The position numbers were made by a program, and so were the translations under genes. The notes under the pieces are model-generated. The model was not told the DNA's origin and ran no database searches. It worked only from the letters and a program-made list of their open reading frames with translations. Positions 1 to 9,065 of a DNA stretch of 34,174 nt are shown piece after piece (the first letter of the stretch is position 1; each line of letters opens with the position of its first letter). This DNA comes from an uncultured Oscillospiraceae bacterium (GTDB taxonomy: Bacteria; Bacillota; Clostridia; Oscillospirales; Oscillospiraceae), in NCBI GenBank assembly GCA_947626085.1, contig CANQQU010000019.1, forward strand, positions 1-34,174, read 5' to 3'.

Positions 1-159
1 ACCGGCAGATTGGATCAAATCGTCCGATTCCCCTTTCGCCTCCACCAAAAAAGACCGCCTTGCGGCGGCCTTTCTTGGTGGAGGCGAGGGGAATCTTTTC
101 CGTTTTTGCCGCGCAAAAACAGAGGTTCCGCCGGGTCGAGCCCCGGCGGCCAATCTGCC
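1..159. repeat. Copy 1 of a ~160 bp tandem repeat carrying the tmRNA 3' tail
   Basis: The sequence from 1 recurs at 160 and 320 with few changes, giving a head-to-tail period of 159-160 bp. Each unit holds a large palindrome (CCTCCACCAA ... TTGGTGGAGG) around a GC-rich hairpin, a copy of the last ~20 nt of the tmRNA in the minus orientation, a second hairpin (CCGCCGGG/CCCCGGCGG) and a third (CCAATCTGCC/GGCAGATTGG). The array may continue left of the window. No gene is supported in 1-394; the open frames here simply follow the repeat. Confidence 0.85.
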
Positions 160-319
160 ACCGGCAGATTGGATTGAATCGTCCGATCCCCCTTCTTCCT
201 CCACAAAAAAAGACCGCCTTGCGGCGGCCTTTCTTGGTGGAGGCGAGGGGGAATCTTTTCCGTTTTTGCCGCGCAAAAACAGAGGTTCCGCCGGGTCCAG
301 CCCCGGCGGCCAATCTGCC
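160..319. repeat. Copy 2 of the ~160 bp tandem repeat
   Basis: This is nearly identical to copy 1, with small differences: one extra G in the GAGGGG run, TTCTTCC in place of TTTCGCC in the left arm of the palindrome, and one base in the GGGTCCAG loop. It contains a second full copy of the tmRNA tail plus its terminator hairpin, at about 206-255. Confidence 0.85.
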
Positions 320-414
320 ACCGGCAGATTGGATTGAATCGTCCGATTCCCCTTCTTCCTCCACCAAAAAAGACCGCCTTGCGGCGGCCTTTCTTGGTGG
401 AGGCGAGGGGAATC
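320..414. repeat. Copy 3 (partial) of the tandem repeat, overlapping the real tmRNA 3' end
   Basis: The repeat identity stops at 414, inside the T-arm of the tmRNA. Beyond that the sequence is unique tmRNA body. This is therefore the copy from which the tail in the other units derives, or into which an element integrated. Confidence 0.8.
366..393 (-). terminator. Intrinsic terminator of the tmRNA
   Basis: On the minus strand, directly after the tmRNA CCA end, there is a GGCCGCC-GCAA-GGCGGTC hairpin followed by six T residues (371-366). The same hairpin is present in repeat copies 1 and 2, so three terminators lie in series downstream of the tmRNA. Confidence 0.8.
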
Positions 415-745
415 GGACCCCTGTCCGAAAGCAAGTCGGAGGGAACCTCTCCGGGCGCAGTTTGTTATTTACATTCCCTTTTCCCGGCGGGAACAAACAC
501 CCTACGGGAATTGGTAGCTTCATGATGCGTGGTATGGGCAAAGCTTACCATACCCACGGGCTCCACTAAGATCACACCCGTTCCCGGCTCGTGGACCTTC
601 CGGGGCGGATGGGCCAGCCTAATCAGGCAGCCACTGCAACAGTAGAGTTGTCAGTTAAATTTAAAAAATTGCCCGTTTTATCGTGGCCAGGCGCCACGGC
701 CCGCTATTCCGGCCTTCCTACCCCCGTCGAAACCAGTACGCCCCC
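395..745 (-). ncRNA. ssrA: Transfer-messenger RNA (tmRNA, SsrA)
   Basis: tmRNA rescues stalled ribosomes with SmpB and tags the unfinished protein for proteolysis. The 5' end GGGGGCG (745-739) pairs over seven base pairs with CGCCTCC (405-399), followed by ACCA at 398-395. A T-arm-like GGGGTCCGATTCCCC sits just before the 3' acceptor strand, and the 5' side carries the usual TGGTTTCGACGGGG-type segment. The predicted length is about 351 nt, normal for a one-piece tmRNA. The encoded tag lies at 673-623. The 5' end is only seven nt from the stop codon of the cyclophilin gene. No separate promoter was seen in that gap, so co-transcription with smpB and the cyclophilin gene followed by processing is likely. 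The gene order smpB then ssrA supports the call. The exact 5' base (745 or 746) is not resolved. Confidence 0.95.
623..673 (-). other. tmRNA tag-peptide reading frame
   Basis: In the minus strand a frame from GGC (673) to TGA (625-623) reads GNFLNLTDNSTVAVAA. With the alanine carried by tmRNA itself the tag would be A plus these 16 residues. The hydrophobic VAVAA end matches the Clp-recognised ends of known tags, such as ALAA in E. coli and VALAA in B. subtilis. The resume codon is inferred from frame and composition, not proven. Confidence 0.75.
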
Positions 746-752
746 CTATTCC

Positions 753-1289
753 TCAAAAGCGGCCGTAGGGATCCGGCAGCTTATTGGGTTCGGGATAGTC
801 TTCGCCGTGGGTGTCCACGGTAATGGAAGCGATCTTCTGCGGCTCCAGAGGACGGTCAGAGCGGTCCGTCCGAACCGAGGCGATGGTGTCCACCACCTCC
901 ATGCCGCCAGTCACCTTGCCGAAGGCGGCATACTGGCCGTCTAAGTGCTTGGCGTCGTCGTGCATGATGAAGAACTGGCTCCCCGCCGAATTCATGGACT
1001 GGCTCCGGGCCATGGACAGCACGCCCCGCTTGTGCCGCAGGTCGTTTTTGACCCCGTTGTAGAAAAACTCGCCCTTGATGCAGTACCCCGGGCCGCCCAT
1101 GCCGGTGCCCTCGGGGCAGCCGCCCTGGATCATGAAGCCGGGGATCACCCGATGGAAGATCAGGCCGTTGTAAAAGCCCTTATTGGCCAGGGAAATAAAA
1201 TTGTAAACGCTCTGGGGCGCCTTGTCCGGGTACAGCTCGCCTGTGATGACGCCGCCGTTTTCCATGGTAATAGTGAATGTGGGATTCAT
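753..1289 (-). CDS. Cyclophilin-type peptidyl-prolyl cis-trans isomerase
   Basis: This 178-residue protein is a single-domain cytoplasmic cyclophilin that should catalyse proline cis-trans isomerisation during folding. Visible family motifs are FHRVIPGFMIQGG at residues 45-57, with the catalytic arginine at 47, and the GSQFFI core at 103-108, followed by LDGQYAAFGKV. There is no signal peptide. The start ATG lies just after the smpB stop (TGATATG), with GGAG about ten bases upstream inside smpB, so the two are translated from one message. The stop is seven bases from the tmRNA 5' end. The tryptophan that in human cyclophilin A binds cyclosporin is replaced by His here, as in many bacterial members. 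The family call is secure, but the client proteins are unknown. Confidence 0.95.
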   Translation of the reverse strand: MNPTFTITMENGGVITGELYPDKAPQSVYNFISLANKGFYNGLIFHRVIPGFMIQGGCPEGTGMGGPGYCIKGEFFYNGVKNDLRHKRGVLSMARSQSMNSAGSQFFIMHDDAKHLDGQYAAFGKVTGGMEVVDTIASVRTDRSDRPLEPQKIASITVDTHGEDYPEPNKLPDPYGRF

Positions 1290-1290
1290 A

Positions 1291-1761
1291 TCAATATCGC
1301 TCCTTCATGGCCCGCTGGATCTGACGCTGGGCGTCCTTTTCCGCGGCGGCCTGTCTCTTGTCATAGAGTTTTTTGCCCTTGCACAGCCCCAGGTTGACCT
1401 TCACCCGGCTGCCTTTGAAGTATACCGACAGGGGGATCAGGGCGTAGCCCTCCTGCTTGACCTTGCCGTAGAGCCGCATAATTTCCCGCTTGTGGAGCAG
1501 CAGACGGCGGGGACGGGTGGGGTCCCGGTTGAAGATGTTCCCCTGCTCATAGGGGGAGATGTGCATCTGGTTGACCAGCATTTCCCCGTTTTTCACGCCG
1601 CACCAGGCGTCCTTCAGGTTCAGCGCGCCCTGCCGGATGGACTTGACCTCGGTGCCGCACAGCTCAATGCCCGCCTCCAGCTCCTCCTCCACAAAATATT
1701 CGTGGTAGGCCTCCCGGTTCCGGGCCATGATCTTGACGCTTTGCTTTTCCGTCCGCGGCAC
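1291..1761 (-). CDS. smpB: SsrA-binding protein SmpB
   Basis: SmpB binds the tRNA-like domain of tmRNA and delivers it to stalled ribosomes. The 156-residue product has the family landmarks: [20 protein letters not shown] near the N terminus, [19 protein letters not shown], and a basic C-terminal tail that enters the ribosomal decoding path. The start used here is GTG, giving [11 protein letters not shown], which fits family length. The AAGGGG tract abuts this GTG with almost no spacing, and an ATG eleven codons downstream is a possible alternative. It sits between a HAD hydrolase gene and a cyclophilin gene, with the tmRNA itself two genes downstream, so protein and RNA partners are probably on one transcript. 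Confidence 0.95.
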   Translation of the reverse strand: MPRTEKQSVKIMARNREAYHEYFVEEELEAGIELCGTEVKSIRQGALNLKDAWCGVKNGEMLVNQMHISPYEQGNIFNRDPTRPRRLLLHKREIMRLYGKVKQEGYALIPLSVYFKGSRVKVNLGLCKGKKLYDKRQAAAEKDAQRQIQRAMKERY

Positions 1762-1777
1762 CCCCTTTTCTGATGGA

Positions 1778-2482
1778 CTATGTTTCTGATGGACTAGTAT
1801 GTATTATACCATAACTGTCAAGGCCGTCAAACAGGAATTTTTCCAAAGCCTTCGGGCTGCGGAAGGAAAAATCGCAGGCTCCCTCCATCTGCAGGAAAAT
1901 TTCCGGGCAATCCAGCCGGCCCCAGGCGGCGAAGGCGACCTGAACCCCAGCGGCCCGGGCCATCTGCCAGCCGGGCAGCAAATCGTCCACCACCAGCAGC
2001 GCCTCCGGGAGCAGCGTAAAGCGCCGCATGATGTCCTCCAGCGGGAAGGGACTGGGCTTTCGCTGCTCCGGCGGAACGTCCCAGCCGTAGATGGCGTCGG
2101 GGGTGATCCCAAAGCGGCTCTGATAGAGCCGGAGGATGTTGTCGCTGGAGGAGTGGGACACCACACACACCAATCCCCCCGCCTCCTTCTGCCGCCGGAT
2201 GACCCGGTCGATCCCGGGAAAGGGCTCCGGCATATGGGTGCGGACATATTCCTGCCAGCCCCGAAATTCCTCGGCCAGCTCCTCATCAGTAAAGCCAAAC
2301 CGCTCCCGGCACATCCCGGAAAATCCGGGAGAAAAGCAGCCCTGGGTGTACTCCGCCAGGGTGATAGACGCCCCGGGGCGGAATTGGTCCAGGATGTAGC
2401 AGAAATAGGGATAGTTGACCGTGGCCTCGCTCTGGACCACCGTATCGTCGTAATCCAGCACCAGGCAGGGATATTTCAGCAT
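1778..2482 (-). CDS. HAD-superfamily hydrolase (phosphatase-like)
   Basis: The 234-residue protein carries the four HAD motifs. They are DYDDT with the nucleophile Asp10 and acid Asp12, the VVSHSS segment as motif II, the lysine of RKPSPFPL as motif III, and VVDDLLPG as motif IV. A helical cap region lies between motifs I and II. It is therefore a probable small-molecule phosphatase; the substrate cannot be read from the sequence. The start was placed at the ATG at 2482, giving [13 protein letters not shown], because it has an AGAGGG site upstream. An upstream in-frame extension of 21 codons would overlap the promoter. The gene begins the HAD-smpB-cyclophilin-ssrA series. Its last codons overlap a 14 bp direct repeat shared with the smpB leader. 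Confidence 0.85.
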   Translation of the reverse strand: MLKYPCLVLDYDDTVVQSEATVNYPYFCYILDQFRPGASITLAEYTQGCFSPGFSGMCRERFGFTDEELAEEFRGWQEYVRTHMPEPFPGIDRVIRRQKEAGGLVCVVSHSSSDNILRLYQSRFGITPDAIYGWDVPPEQRKPSPFPLEDIMRRFTLLPEALLVVDDLLPGWQMARAAGVQVAFAAWGRLDCPEIFLQMEGACDFSFRSPKALEKFLFDGLDSYGIIHTSPSET

Positions 2483-2516
2483 AGCAGCGCCCTCTTTCTC
2501 TCGGCACGTTTTTCTT

Positions 2517-2545
2517 ATTATAGCAGATCGGCGCCGGGAGGACAA
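2517..2545 (-). promoter_or_regulatory. Sigma-A promoter for the HAD-smpB operon
   Basis: On the minus strand TTGTCC (2545-2540) is separated by 17 bases from TATAAT (2522-2517), and TGC precedes the -10 as an extended element. It is divergent from the SOS promoter at 2560, with only 14 bp between the two -35 boxes. Confidence 0.7.
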
Positions 2546-2559
2546 CCAAAATTTTCTGC

Positions 2560-2588
2560 TTGACGTTATCGAACAAATGTGCTATAAT
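2560..2588 (+). promoter_or_regulatory. Strong sigma-A promoter of the dinB operon
   Basis: TTGACG (2560-2565), a 17 bp spacer and a perfect TATAAT (2583-2588) lie just upstream of the ribosome binding site at about 2598. The spacer contains the LexA-like box. Confidence 0.85.
2570..2583 (+). promoter_or_regulatory. LexA (SOS) operator-like box
   Basis: The sequence CGAACAAATGTGCT matches 12 of 14 positions of the Gram-positive LexA consensus CGAACRNRYGTTYC. It lies between the -35 and -10 boxes, where a bound repressor would block RNA polymerase. The downstream gene is a lesion-bypass polymerase, a classic SOS target. Confidence 0.7.
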
Positions 2589-2611
2589 GTTCCCGTCAGG
2601 AGGCGAAGAGC

Positions 2612-2881
2612 ATGGACAGTGCCGTTTGCCCCGTGGATGTGATCTGCCTGTGCGCCGCCGACGGGACCCTCCGCCCCCTCCGGCTCCAGCTGGAGGATGG
2701 GCAGCACAATCTGCGGCGGGTGGATATTCAGGAGATCGTCAGCGTCAAGCCGGTGCAGTATGTGGGCATTGAGGCCCAGATCTTTCTCTGCCGGGCCTTC
2801 CGGGAGGGGCGGGAGCAGCTCTTTGAGCTGCGCTATCTCATCCGTTCCCACGCCTGGCAGCTGCTCCGGTGGATCTGCTAG
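2612..2881 (+). CDS. Small protein of unknown function, first gene of the dinB operon
   Basis: An 89-residue product begins at an ATG with AGGAGG eight bases upstream and ends nine bases before the polymerase gene, which has its own GAGG site. I do not recognise a family. It has no signal peptide or obvious membrane segment. It looks like a compact alpha/beta protein with an acidic, leucine-rich centre and a basic, tryptophan-rich C terminus ending in WQLLRWIC. There are three cysteines, two near the N terminus and one at the very end. Because it sits directly behind the SOS-type promoter and is coupled to the polymerase gene, it may be a damage-induced accessory or regulator of that polymerase. 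This is inference from position only. Confidence 0.8.
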   Translation: MDSAVCPVDVICLCAADGTLRPLRLQLEDGQHNLRRVDIQEIVSVKPVQYVGIEAQIFLCRAFREGREQLFELRYLIRSHAWQLLRWIC

Positions 2882-2890
2882 GAGGAAAAA

Positions 2891-4171
2891 ATGGAGCGGG
2901 TCATTTTTCATGTGGACGCCAACTCGGCGTTTTTAAGCTGGACCGCCGCCTATCGGGTGAAGATCCTAGGCGAGAAGGAAGATCTGCGGGAGATCCCGTC
3001 GGTGGTGGCGGGAGATAAGGCCTCCCGCCACAGCATTATTCTGGCCAAAAGCGTCCCGGCGAAAAAATTCGGCATCCAGACCGGGGAACCTCTTTTTCAG
3101 GCCCTGGAAAAGTGCCCCCATTTAAAGGTGGTCCCGCCGGACTATCATCTGTACGTTCAGGCTTCCCGGCATTTTGTCGCCCTGCTGCGGACGTTTTCGC
3201 CGGTGGTGGAGCAGTACTCCATTGACGAGGCGTGGGTGGACATGACCGGCACCCAGCGGCTCTTCGGGCCGCCCCGGACGGCGGCGGAGATCCTGCGCCG
3301 CCGGGTATGGGAGGAGCTGGGCTTTACCGTGAACGTGGGCGTCTCCTCCAACAAGCTGCTGGCAAAAATTGCCGGGGATTTTGAAAAGCCCAACCGGGTC
3401 CACACCCTGTTCCCCGAGGAGATCCCGGAAAAATTCTGGCCGCTGGAGGTGCGGAAGCTGTTTTTGGTGGGCAGCGCCACGGAACGGAAGCTCCAAAGGA
3501 TCGGTATTCGGACCATTGGAGATCTGGCGGCCGCCGACCCCAGACTGCTGCGCCGCCATCTGGGCAAGCCGGGAGAGACCCTCTGGCACTTTGCCAACGG
3601 CCGGGGGGCGGAATCCCTGACCCCCGTCGCCCCGGAAAACAGGGGCTATGGCAACTCCGTCACCACTCCCCGGGATGTGACCACCCGGGAGGAGGCCCAC
3701 CGGGTGCTGCTGAGTCTTTGCGAGACCGTGGCCATGCGCCTGCGCCGGGACGGAAAAAACGGGCGGTGCGTCGCCGTCCACCTGCGGACGGCGGATTTCG
3801 GCCACTTTTCCCATCAGGCCCAAATGGAAAGCGCCACCAACGGCACCCAGGCTCTCTACCAGGCCGCCTGTCAGGTGTTCGACGAGGTCTGGGACACCTT
3901 CACCCCTCTGCGGCAGCTGGGGGTGCAGGTCACGCGGCTGTCCGGCGAACCCTATCAGCAGTTCGACCTGTTCTCCGGCCTCTCCCCTGCCCAGCAGGAG
4001 AAGCGGCTGCGGCTGGACGAGGCCATCGACGCCCTCCGGGACCGGTATGGGGAGGATATCATCCGCCGGGCCCAATTTACCGGGGACGCCGCCGGCCACA
4101 TGGCCGGCGGATTGAGCCGGGAGCGCCGCACCGGCGTCACCAAACCGGTGCCCCAGGAATTTTCGGTTTGA
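2891..4171 (+). CDS. dinB: Y-family DNA polymerase (DNA polymerase IV type)
   Basis: The 426-residue protein is a translesion DNA polymerase. The N-terminal HVDANSAF contains metal ligand Asp9, and the palm motif YSIDEAWVDMTG contains Asp112 and Glu113. The finger segment SVPAKKFGI follows the usual order, and NVGVSSNKLLAKIAGDFEKPN leads into the thumb. A little-finger domain follows. Near the C terminus QQFDLFSG (about 356-363) resembles a beta-clamp binding motif. The start is fixed by GAGGAAAAA just upstream. It is preceded by a small unknown ORF and a promoter with a LexA-like box, so induction by DNA damage is expected. The stop codon overlaps the -35 box of the next promoter. Whether it is closer to DinB or to a UmuC-like subgroup cannot be decided here. 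Confidence 0.95.
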   Translation: MERVIFHVDANSAFLSWTAAYRVKILGEKEDLREIPSVVAGDKASRHSIILAKSVPAKKFGIQTGEPLFQALEKCPHLKVVPPDYHLYVQASRHFVALLRTFSPVVEQYSIDEAWVDMTGTQRLFGPPRTAAEILRRRVWEELGFTVNVGVSSNKLLAKIAGDFEKPNRVHTLFPEEIPEKFWPLEVRKLFLVGSATERKLQRIGIRTIGDLAAADPRLLRRHLGKPGETLWHFANGRGAESLTPVAPENRGYGNSVTTPRDVTTREEAHRVLLSLCETVAMRLRRDGKNGRCVAVHLRTADFGHFSHQAQMESATNGTQALYQAACQVFDEVWDTFTPLRQLGVQVTRLSGEPYQQFDLFSGLSPAQQEKRLRLDEAIDALRDRYGEDIIRRAQFTGDAAGHMAGGLSRERRTGVTKPVPQEFSV

Positions 4172-4196
4172 CAACGCCGCCCCATGGGCCTATAAT
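4168..4196 (+). promoter_or_regulatory. Sigma-A promoter for the Nudix gene
   Basis: A perfect TTGACA (4168-4173), a 17 bp spacer and a perfect TATAAT (4191-4196) are seen. The -35 overlaps the stop codon of the polymerase gene. The Nudix gene is thus uncoupled from SOS control. Confidence 0.85.
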
Positions 4197-4228
4197 GGTA
4201 GAAATCCCCTGCCAAAGGAGGCGCAGCC

Positions 4229-4693
4229 ATGCAGATTGTCCAATTCTACCGGGGGGACCCCAACGCGCCAAAGCCCACCCGGGGCGCCCATCTGGGTGCC
4301 AACGCCGTCATCACCTGCCGGGACCGCATTCTGCTGGAAAAACGGTGGGACTGCGGCGCCTGGGGCCTGCCCGGCGGCGGCGTCAAGGCCCATGAGACCG
4401 AGGAGGAGGCCATGATCCGGGAACTCTACGAGGAGCTGGGCCTGCGGGTACGGCCCCAGAGTCTAAAGCGGCTGAAGGTCTACGGCGAGCCGGGGCGGAT
4501 CGCCGCCTACCGAGACGGCAGCGTTTGGCGGATGGTGGTGGTGGCCTTCGGGCTGGAGCTGGAGGCGGAGCCTAAGCTTGCCATCAGCCGGGAGTCCCGG
4601 CAGCTGGCCTTTTTCACCCGGGAGGAGGCAAGGGCGCTGGACATCGTCATCACCCACCGGGATATTGTGGAGGACTGGTTCCTGAACCGGTAA
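4229..4693 (+). CDS. Nudix hydrolase
   Basis: This 154-residue protein should hydrolyse a nucleoside diphosphate linked to another moiety. The complete Nudix box starts with GGGVKAHE at about residue 50 and continues with a seven-residue spacer and RELYEELGL, matching Gx5Ex7REUXEExGU. The N terminus (QIVQFYRGDPNAPKPTRGA) precedes the fold. AAAGGAGG sits upstream of the ATG and a consensus promoter lies at 4168-4196. It is followed within 20 bases by the ADP-ribosylglycohydrolase gene. A role in ADP-ribose or nucleotide clean-up would fit both, but the substrate is not determined by the box alone. Confidence 0.92.
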   Translation: MQIVQFYRGDPNAPKPTRGAHLGANAVITCRDRILLEKRWDCGAWGLPGGGVKAHETEEEAMIRELYEELGLRVRPQSLKRLKVYGEPGRIAAYRDGSVWRMVVVAFGLELEAEPKLAISRESRQLAFFTREEARALDIVITHRDIVEDWFLNR

Positions 4694-4712
4694 TACAGAG
4701 AGGAGCATGGTC

Positions 4713-5819
4713 ATGCGGGACATCAATAAATTCAAAGGATGCCTGATCGGCGGCGCGGCCGGAGACGCCCTTGGATATGCGGTCGAGTTTTCGCCCGCTT
4801 CATCCATATTTCAGCAATATGGCGAAAACGGCATCACGGAATATGAGTTAAGTCATGGCGTCGCGGAAATATCCGACGATACGCAGATGACGCTTTTCAC
4901 CGCCACCGGGCTTTTACTGGGGACTACCAGGGGGATGACCCGGGGCATCAATGGCGACTACGCCGGCTATATCGCTTACAGCTACCGGGATTGGTATCGG
5001 ACGCAGACGGAACCTTATCCGCTGCCGGAGGATGGGCACTATTCATGGCTTGTCAATCTCCCGGAGATGTTTAGTTGCAGAGCGCCAGGGATCACCTGCA
5101 TGTCCGCCCTGGGACACGGCGGGAACGGGACCATGGAAAACCCGCTGAATCACAGCAAGGGCTGCGGTGGGATCATGCGGGTCGCGCCAGTGGGCCTGTA
5201 TTTTTGCGATACACGGTATGCGCCGGAGGAAATCGACCGAATTGGGGCCGCTGCCGCGGCGCTGACCCACGGGCACGAGCTTGGGTATATTCCAGCCGCC
5301 ATGCTCACCCACATCATCTTGAAAATTTCCGAAGACGGCGACAGCATCCTGTCCGCCGTCAAGGACGCCATGGACGCCATGCCGGCGCTCTTCCCAACGG
5401 CGAAGCATATGGACGCGCTTTTGGCGCTCATTCAGAAAGCCATCGATCTTTCGGCGGAAAATCTGGATGATCTGAACGCGATCCGGCAGCTGGGAGATGG
5501 CTGGGTGGCGGAGGAGACCCTGGCGATCGCCGTGTACTGCGCGCTGAAATACGCGAATGACTTTGAGCGGGGCATTATCGCCGCCGTGAACCACGACGGC
5601 GACAGCGACTCCACCGGCGCGGTGGCGGGAAATATCCTGGGCGCCGCTCTCGGCCTGGACGCCATCCCCCGGAAATTTGTGGACAAGCTGGAGCTGAAGG
5701 ACGTGATCCTGGAGATCGCGGAAGATCTTCACCAAGGCGGCCGGATCACCGAATACGGCGCCTGGGACGATCGGTGGGCAAGCAAATATTTGACGATGAC
5801 CTACCGGCCGAAGGCATAA
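4713..5819 (+). CDS. ADP-ribosylglycohydrolase (DraG-like) family protein
   Basis: The roughly 368-residue protein belongs to the DraG/ARH3-like fold that removes ADP-ribose from proteins or small molecules. The motifs seen are GCLIGGAAGDALGYAVEF at the N terminus, the metal-binding SDDTQM near residue 55, and the C-terminal HDGDSDSTGAVAGNILGA, which supplies the second set of metal ligands. All key acidic residues are present. The start at 4713 gives GGAG a seven-base spacing; the ATG at 4707 would leave only one base. Codon use is unlike that of the neighbours: there are more GCG, GAA, AAA and TTT codons and lower local GC. This hints at acquisition by transfer. It probably shares the Nudix promoter. 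The target of the enzyme is unknown. Confidence 0.9.
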   Translation: MRDINKFKGCLIGGAAGDALGYAVEFSPASSIFQQYGENGITEYELSHGVAEISDDTQMTLFTATGLLLGTTRGMTRGINGDYAGYIAYSYRDWYRTQTEPYPLPEDGHYSWLVNLPEMFSCRAPGITCMSALGHGGNGTMENPLNHSKGCGGIMRVAPVGLYFCDTRYAPEEIDRIGAAAAALTHGHELGYIPAAMLTHIILKISEDGDSILSAVKDAMDAMPALFPTAKHMDALLALIQKAIDLSAENLDDLNAIRQLGDGWVAEETLAIAVYCALKYANDFERGIIAAVNHDGDSDSTGAVAGNILGAALGLDAIPRKFVDKLELKDVILEIAEDLHQGGRITEYGAWDDRWASKYLTMTYRPKA

Positions 5820-5863
5820 AAACGCTAGCCGGCGTACCGCCGCGTTTTCCCGTGCTTTCCAAC

Positions 5864-5912
5864 AAAAAAGGGCTTCCGAAGTCGCGTTTGACCTCGAAAG
5901 CCCTTTATTTTT
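5864..5912. terminator. Bidirectional terminator between convergent genes
   Basis: AAAGGGCTTCCGAAG at about 5867-5881 pairs with CTCGAAAGCCCTTT at 5893-5906, with A-rich and T-rich flanks on the two sides. It ends both the ADP-ribosylglycohydrolase transcript and the Clp transcript. Confidence 0.8.
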
Positions 5913-5919
5913 TGGTCTT

Positions 5920-8202
<2,283 letters not shown>

Positions 8203-8239
8203 GATTCATTCCTCCTTTGAGGGATACACTTCTTCCGCC

Positions 8240-8248
8240 AGTATAGCA
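8240..8248 (-). promoter_or_regulatory. Extended -10 promoter element for the Clp gene
   Basis: TGCTATACT is read on the minus strand, with no clear -35 box 17 bases upstream. It lies about 40 bases before the Clp start codon and just after the end of truA. Confidence 0.5.
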
Positions 8249-8278
8249 CAAAGCGAAAGAAAAGGGAATCTTTTTTTA

Positions 8279-9058
8279 TCACAGGCCCATGGGTTCCCCG
8301 CAGGAAAAGCGGCAGATCCCGTCGTCATACCAGAGCCTCGTCATATAGAGCCCCCCGGCGGGAACGGTGGGACCCGCGGCGGTGCGGTCCCCATGGGCTA
8401 GAATTTCTCCGATTTGATGGGGCCGGATCTTCCCCTCCGCCGCGTAGACTATGGTGCCCGCCATGGCCCGGGCCATGTTGTACAGAAAACCGTTGGCGCA
8501 GACCCGGAGATAGATCAGCTGCCCCCGGCGCTCCACCTGATAGTGATACACCGTGCGCACCGTGGATTTGACGTCCGTTCCCACGGAGCGGACCGCGGCG
8601 AAATCGTGGGTGCCCACAAATTCCTGGGCCGCCTGGGTGAGGACCTCCTCGTCCAAATGCCGGGGATAAAACCAGGCGCGGTTTACATAAAATGGGTCCC
8701 GGACCCGGGAATTGTAAATCAGGTAGGTGTACTCCTTCTTTGCGCAGGAGCCAATGGCGTTGAAGCCGTCGTGGACCTCGAAGGCCCGCGTGACCACAAT
8801 ATCCGCCGGCAGGTGGGTGTTCAGGGCGTAGGGCAGCCGGTCCACGGGAATGGTGGAGGCTGTGTAGAAATTGGCCAAGTAGCATTTGGCGTGGACCCCG
8901 GCGTCGGTCCGGCCGCAGCCCCGGACATGGGCAGGGGCACCCGTGACCATGGCCACCGCCTTTTCCAGGGTCTCCTGGACCGTGGCAAGTCCCTGCTGGC
9001 GCTGCCAGCCGTGGTAGGCGGTGCCCTCATACATCAGCAGCAAGGCAATGTTCCGCAT
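8279..9058 (-). CDS. truA: tRNA pseudouridine(38-40) synthase TruA
   Basis: TruA isomerises uridines 38-40 in the anticodon arm of tRNAs. The 259-residue protein is a normal TruA length. It shows YEGTAYHGWQRQ at the N terminus, the catalytic GRTDAGVHA with Asp52, and the C-terminal tRNA-binding segment NGFLYNMARAMAGTI. The start lies seven bases after the ecfT stop codon, with a GAGGCGG site overlapping that junction. It is the last gene of the ecfA1-ecfA2-ecfT-truA series, an order conserved in many Firmicutes. Confidence 0.96.
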   Translation of the reverse strand: MRNIALLLMYEGTAYHGWQRQQGLATVQETLEKAVAMVTGAPAHVRGCGRTDAGVHAKCYLANFYTASTIPVDRLPYALNTHLPADIVVTRAFEVHDGFNAIGSCAKKEYTYLIYNSRVRDPFYVNRAWFYPRHLDEEVLTQAAQEFVGTHDFAAVRSVGTDVKSTVRTVYHYQVERRGQLIYLRVCANGFLYNMARAMAGTIVYAAEGKIRPHQIGEILAHGDRTAAGPTVPAGGLYMTRLWYDDGICRFSCGEPMGL

Positions 9059-9065
9059 GGCCGCC

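Noticed and set aside
1..414. Possible CRISPR array
   Set aside because: The unit is about 160 bp with no short repeat and variable-spacer pattern. The units are alike over their full length, and no cas genes were seen.
15..569. Open frames of 139 and 169 codons on both strands in the repeat region
   Set aside because: They follow the tandem repeat and run into the tmRNA. They have repeated peptide blocks, no ribosome binding site and no recognisable family.
8203..8278. CtsR or CIRCE heat-shock operator upstream of the Clp gene
   Set aside because: No heptad direct repeat or nine-base inverted repeat of these operators was found.
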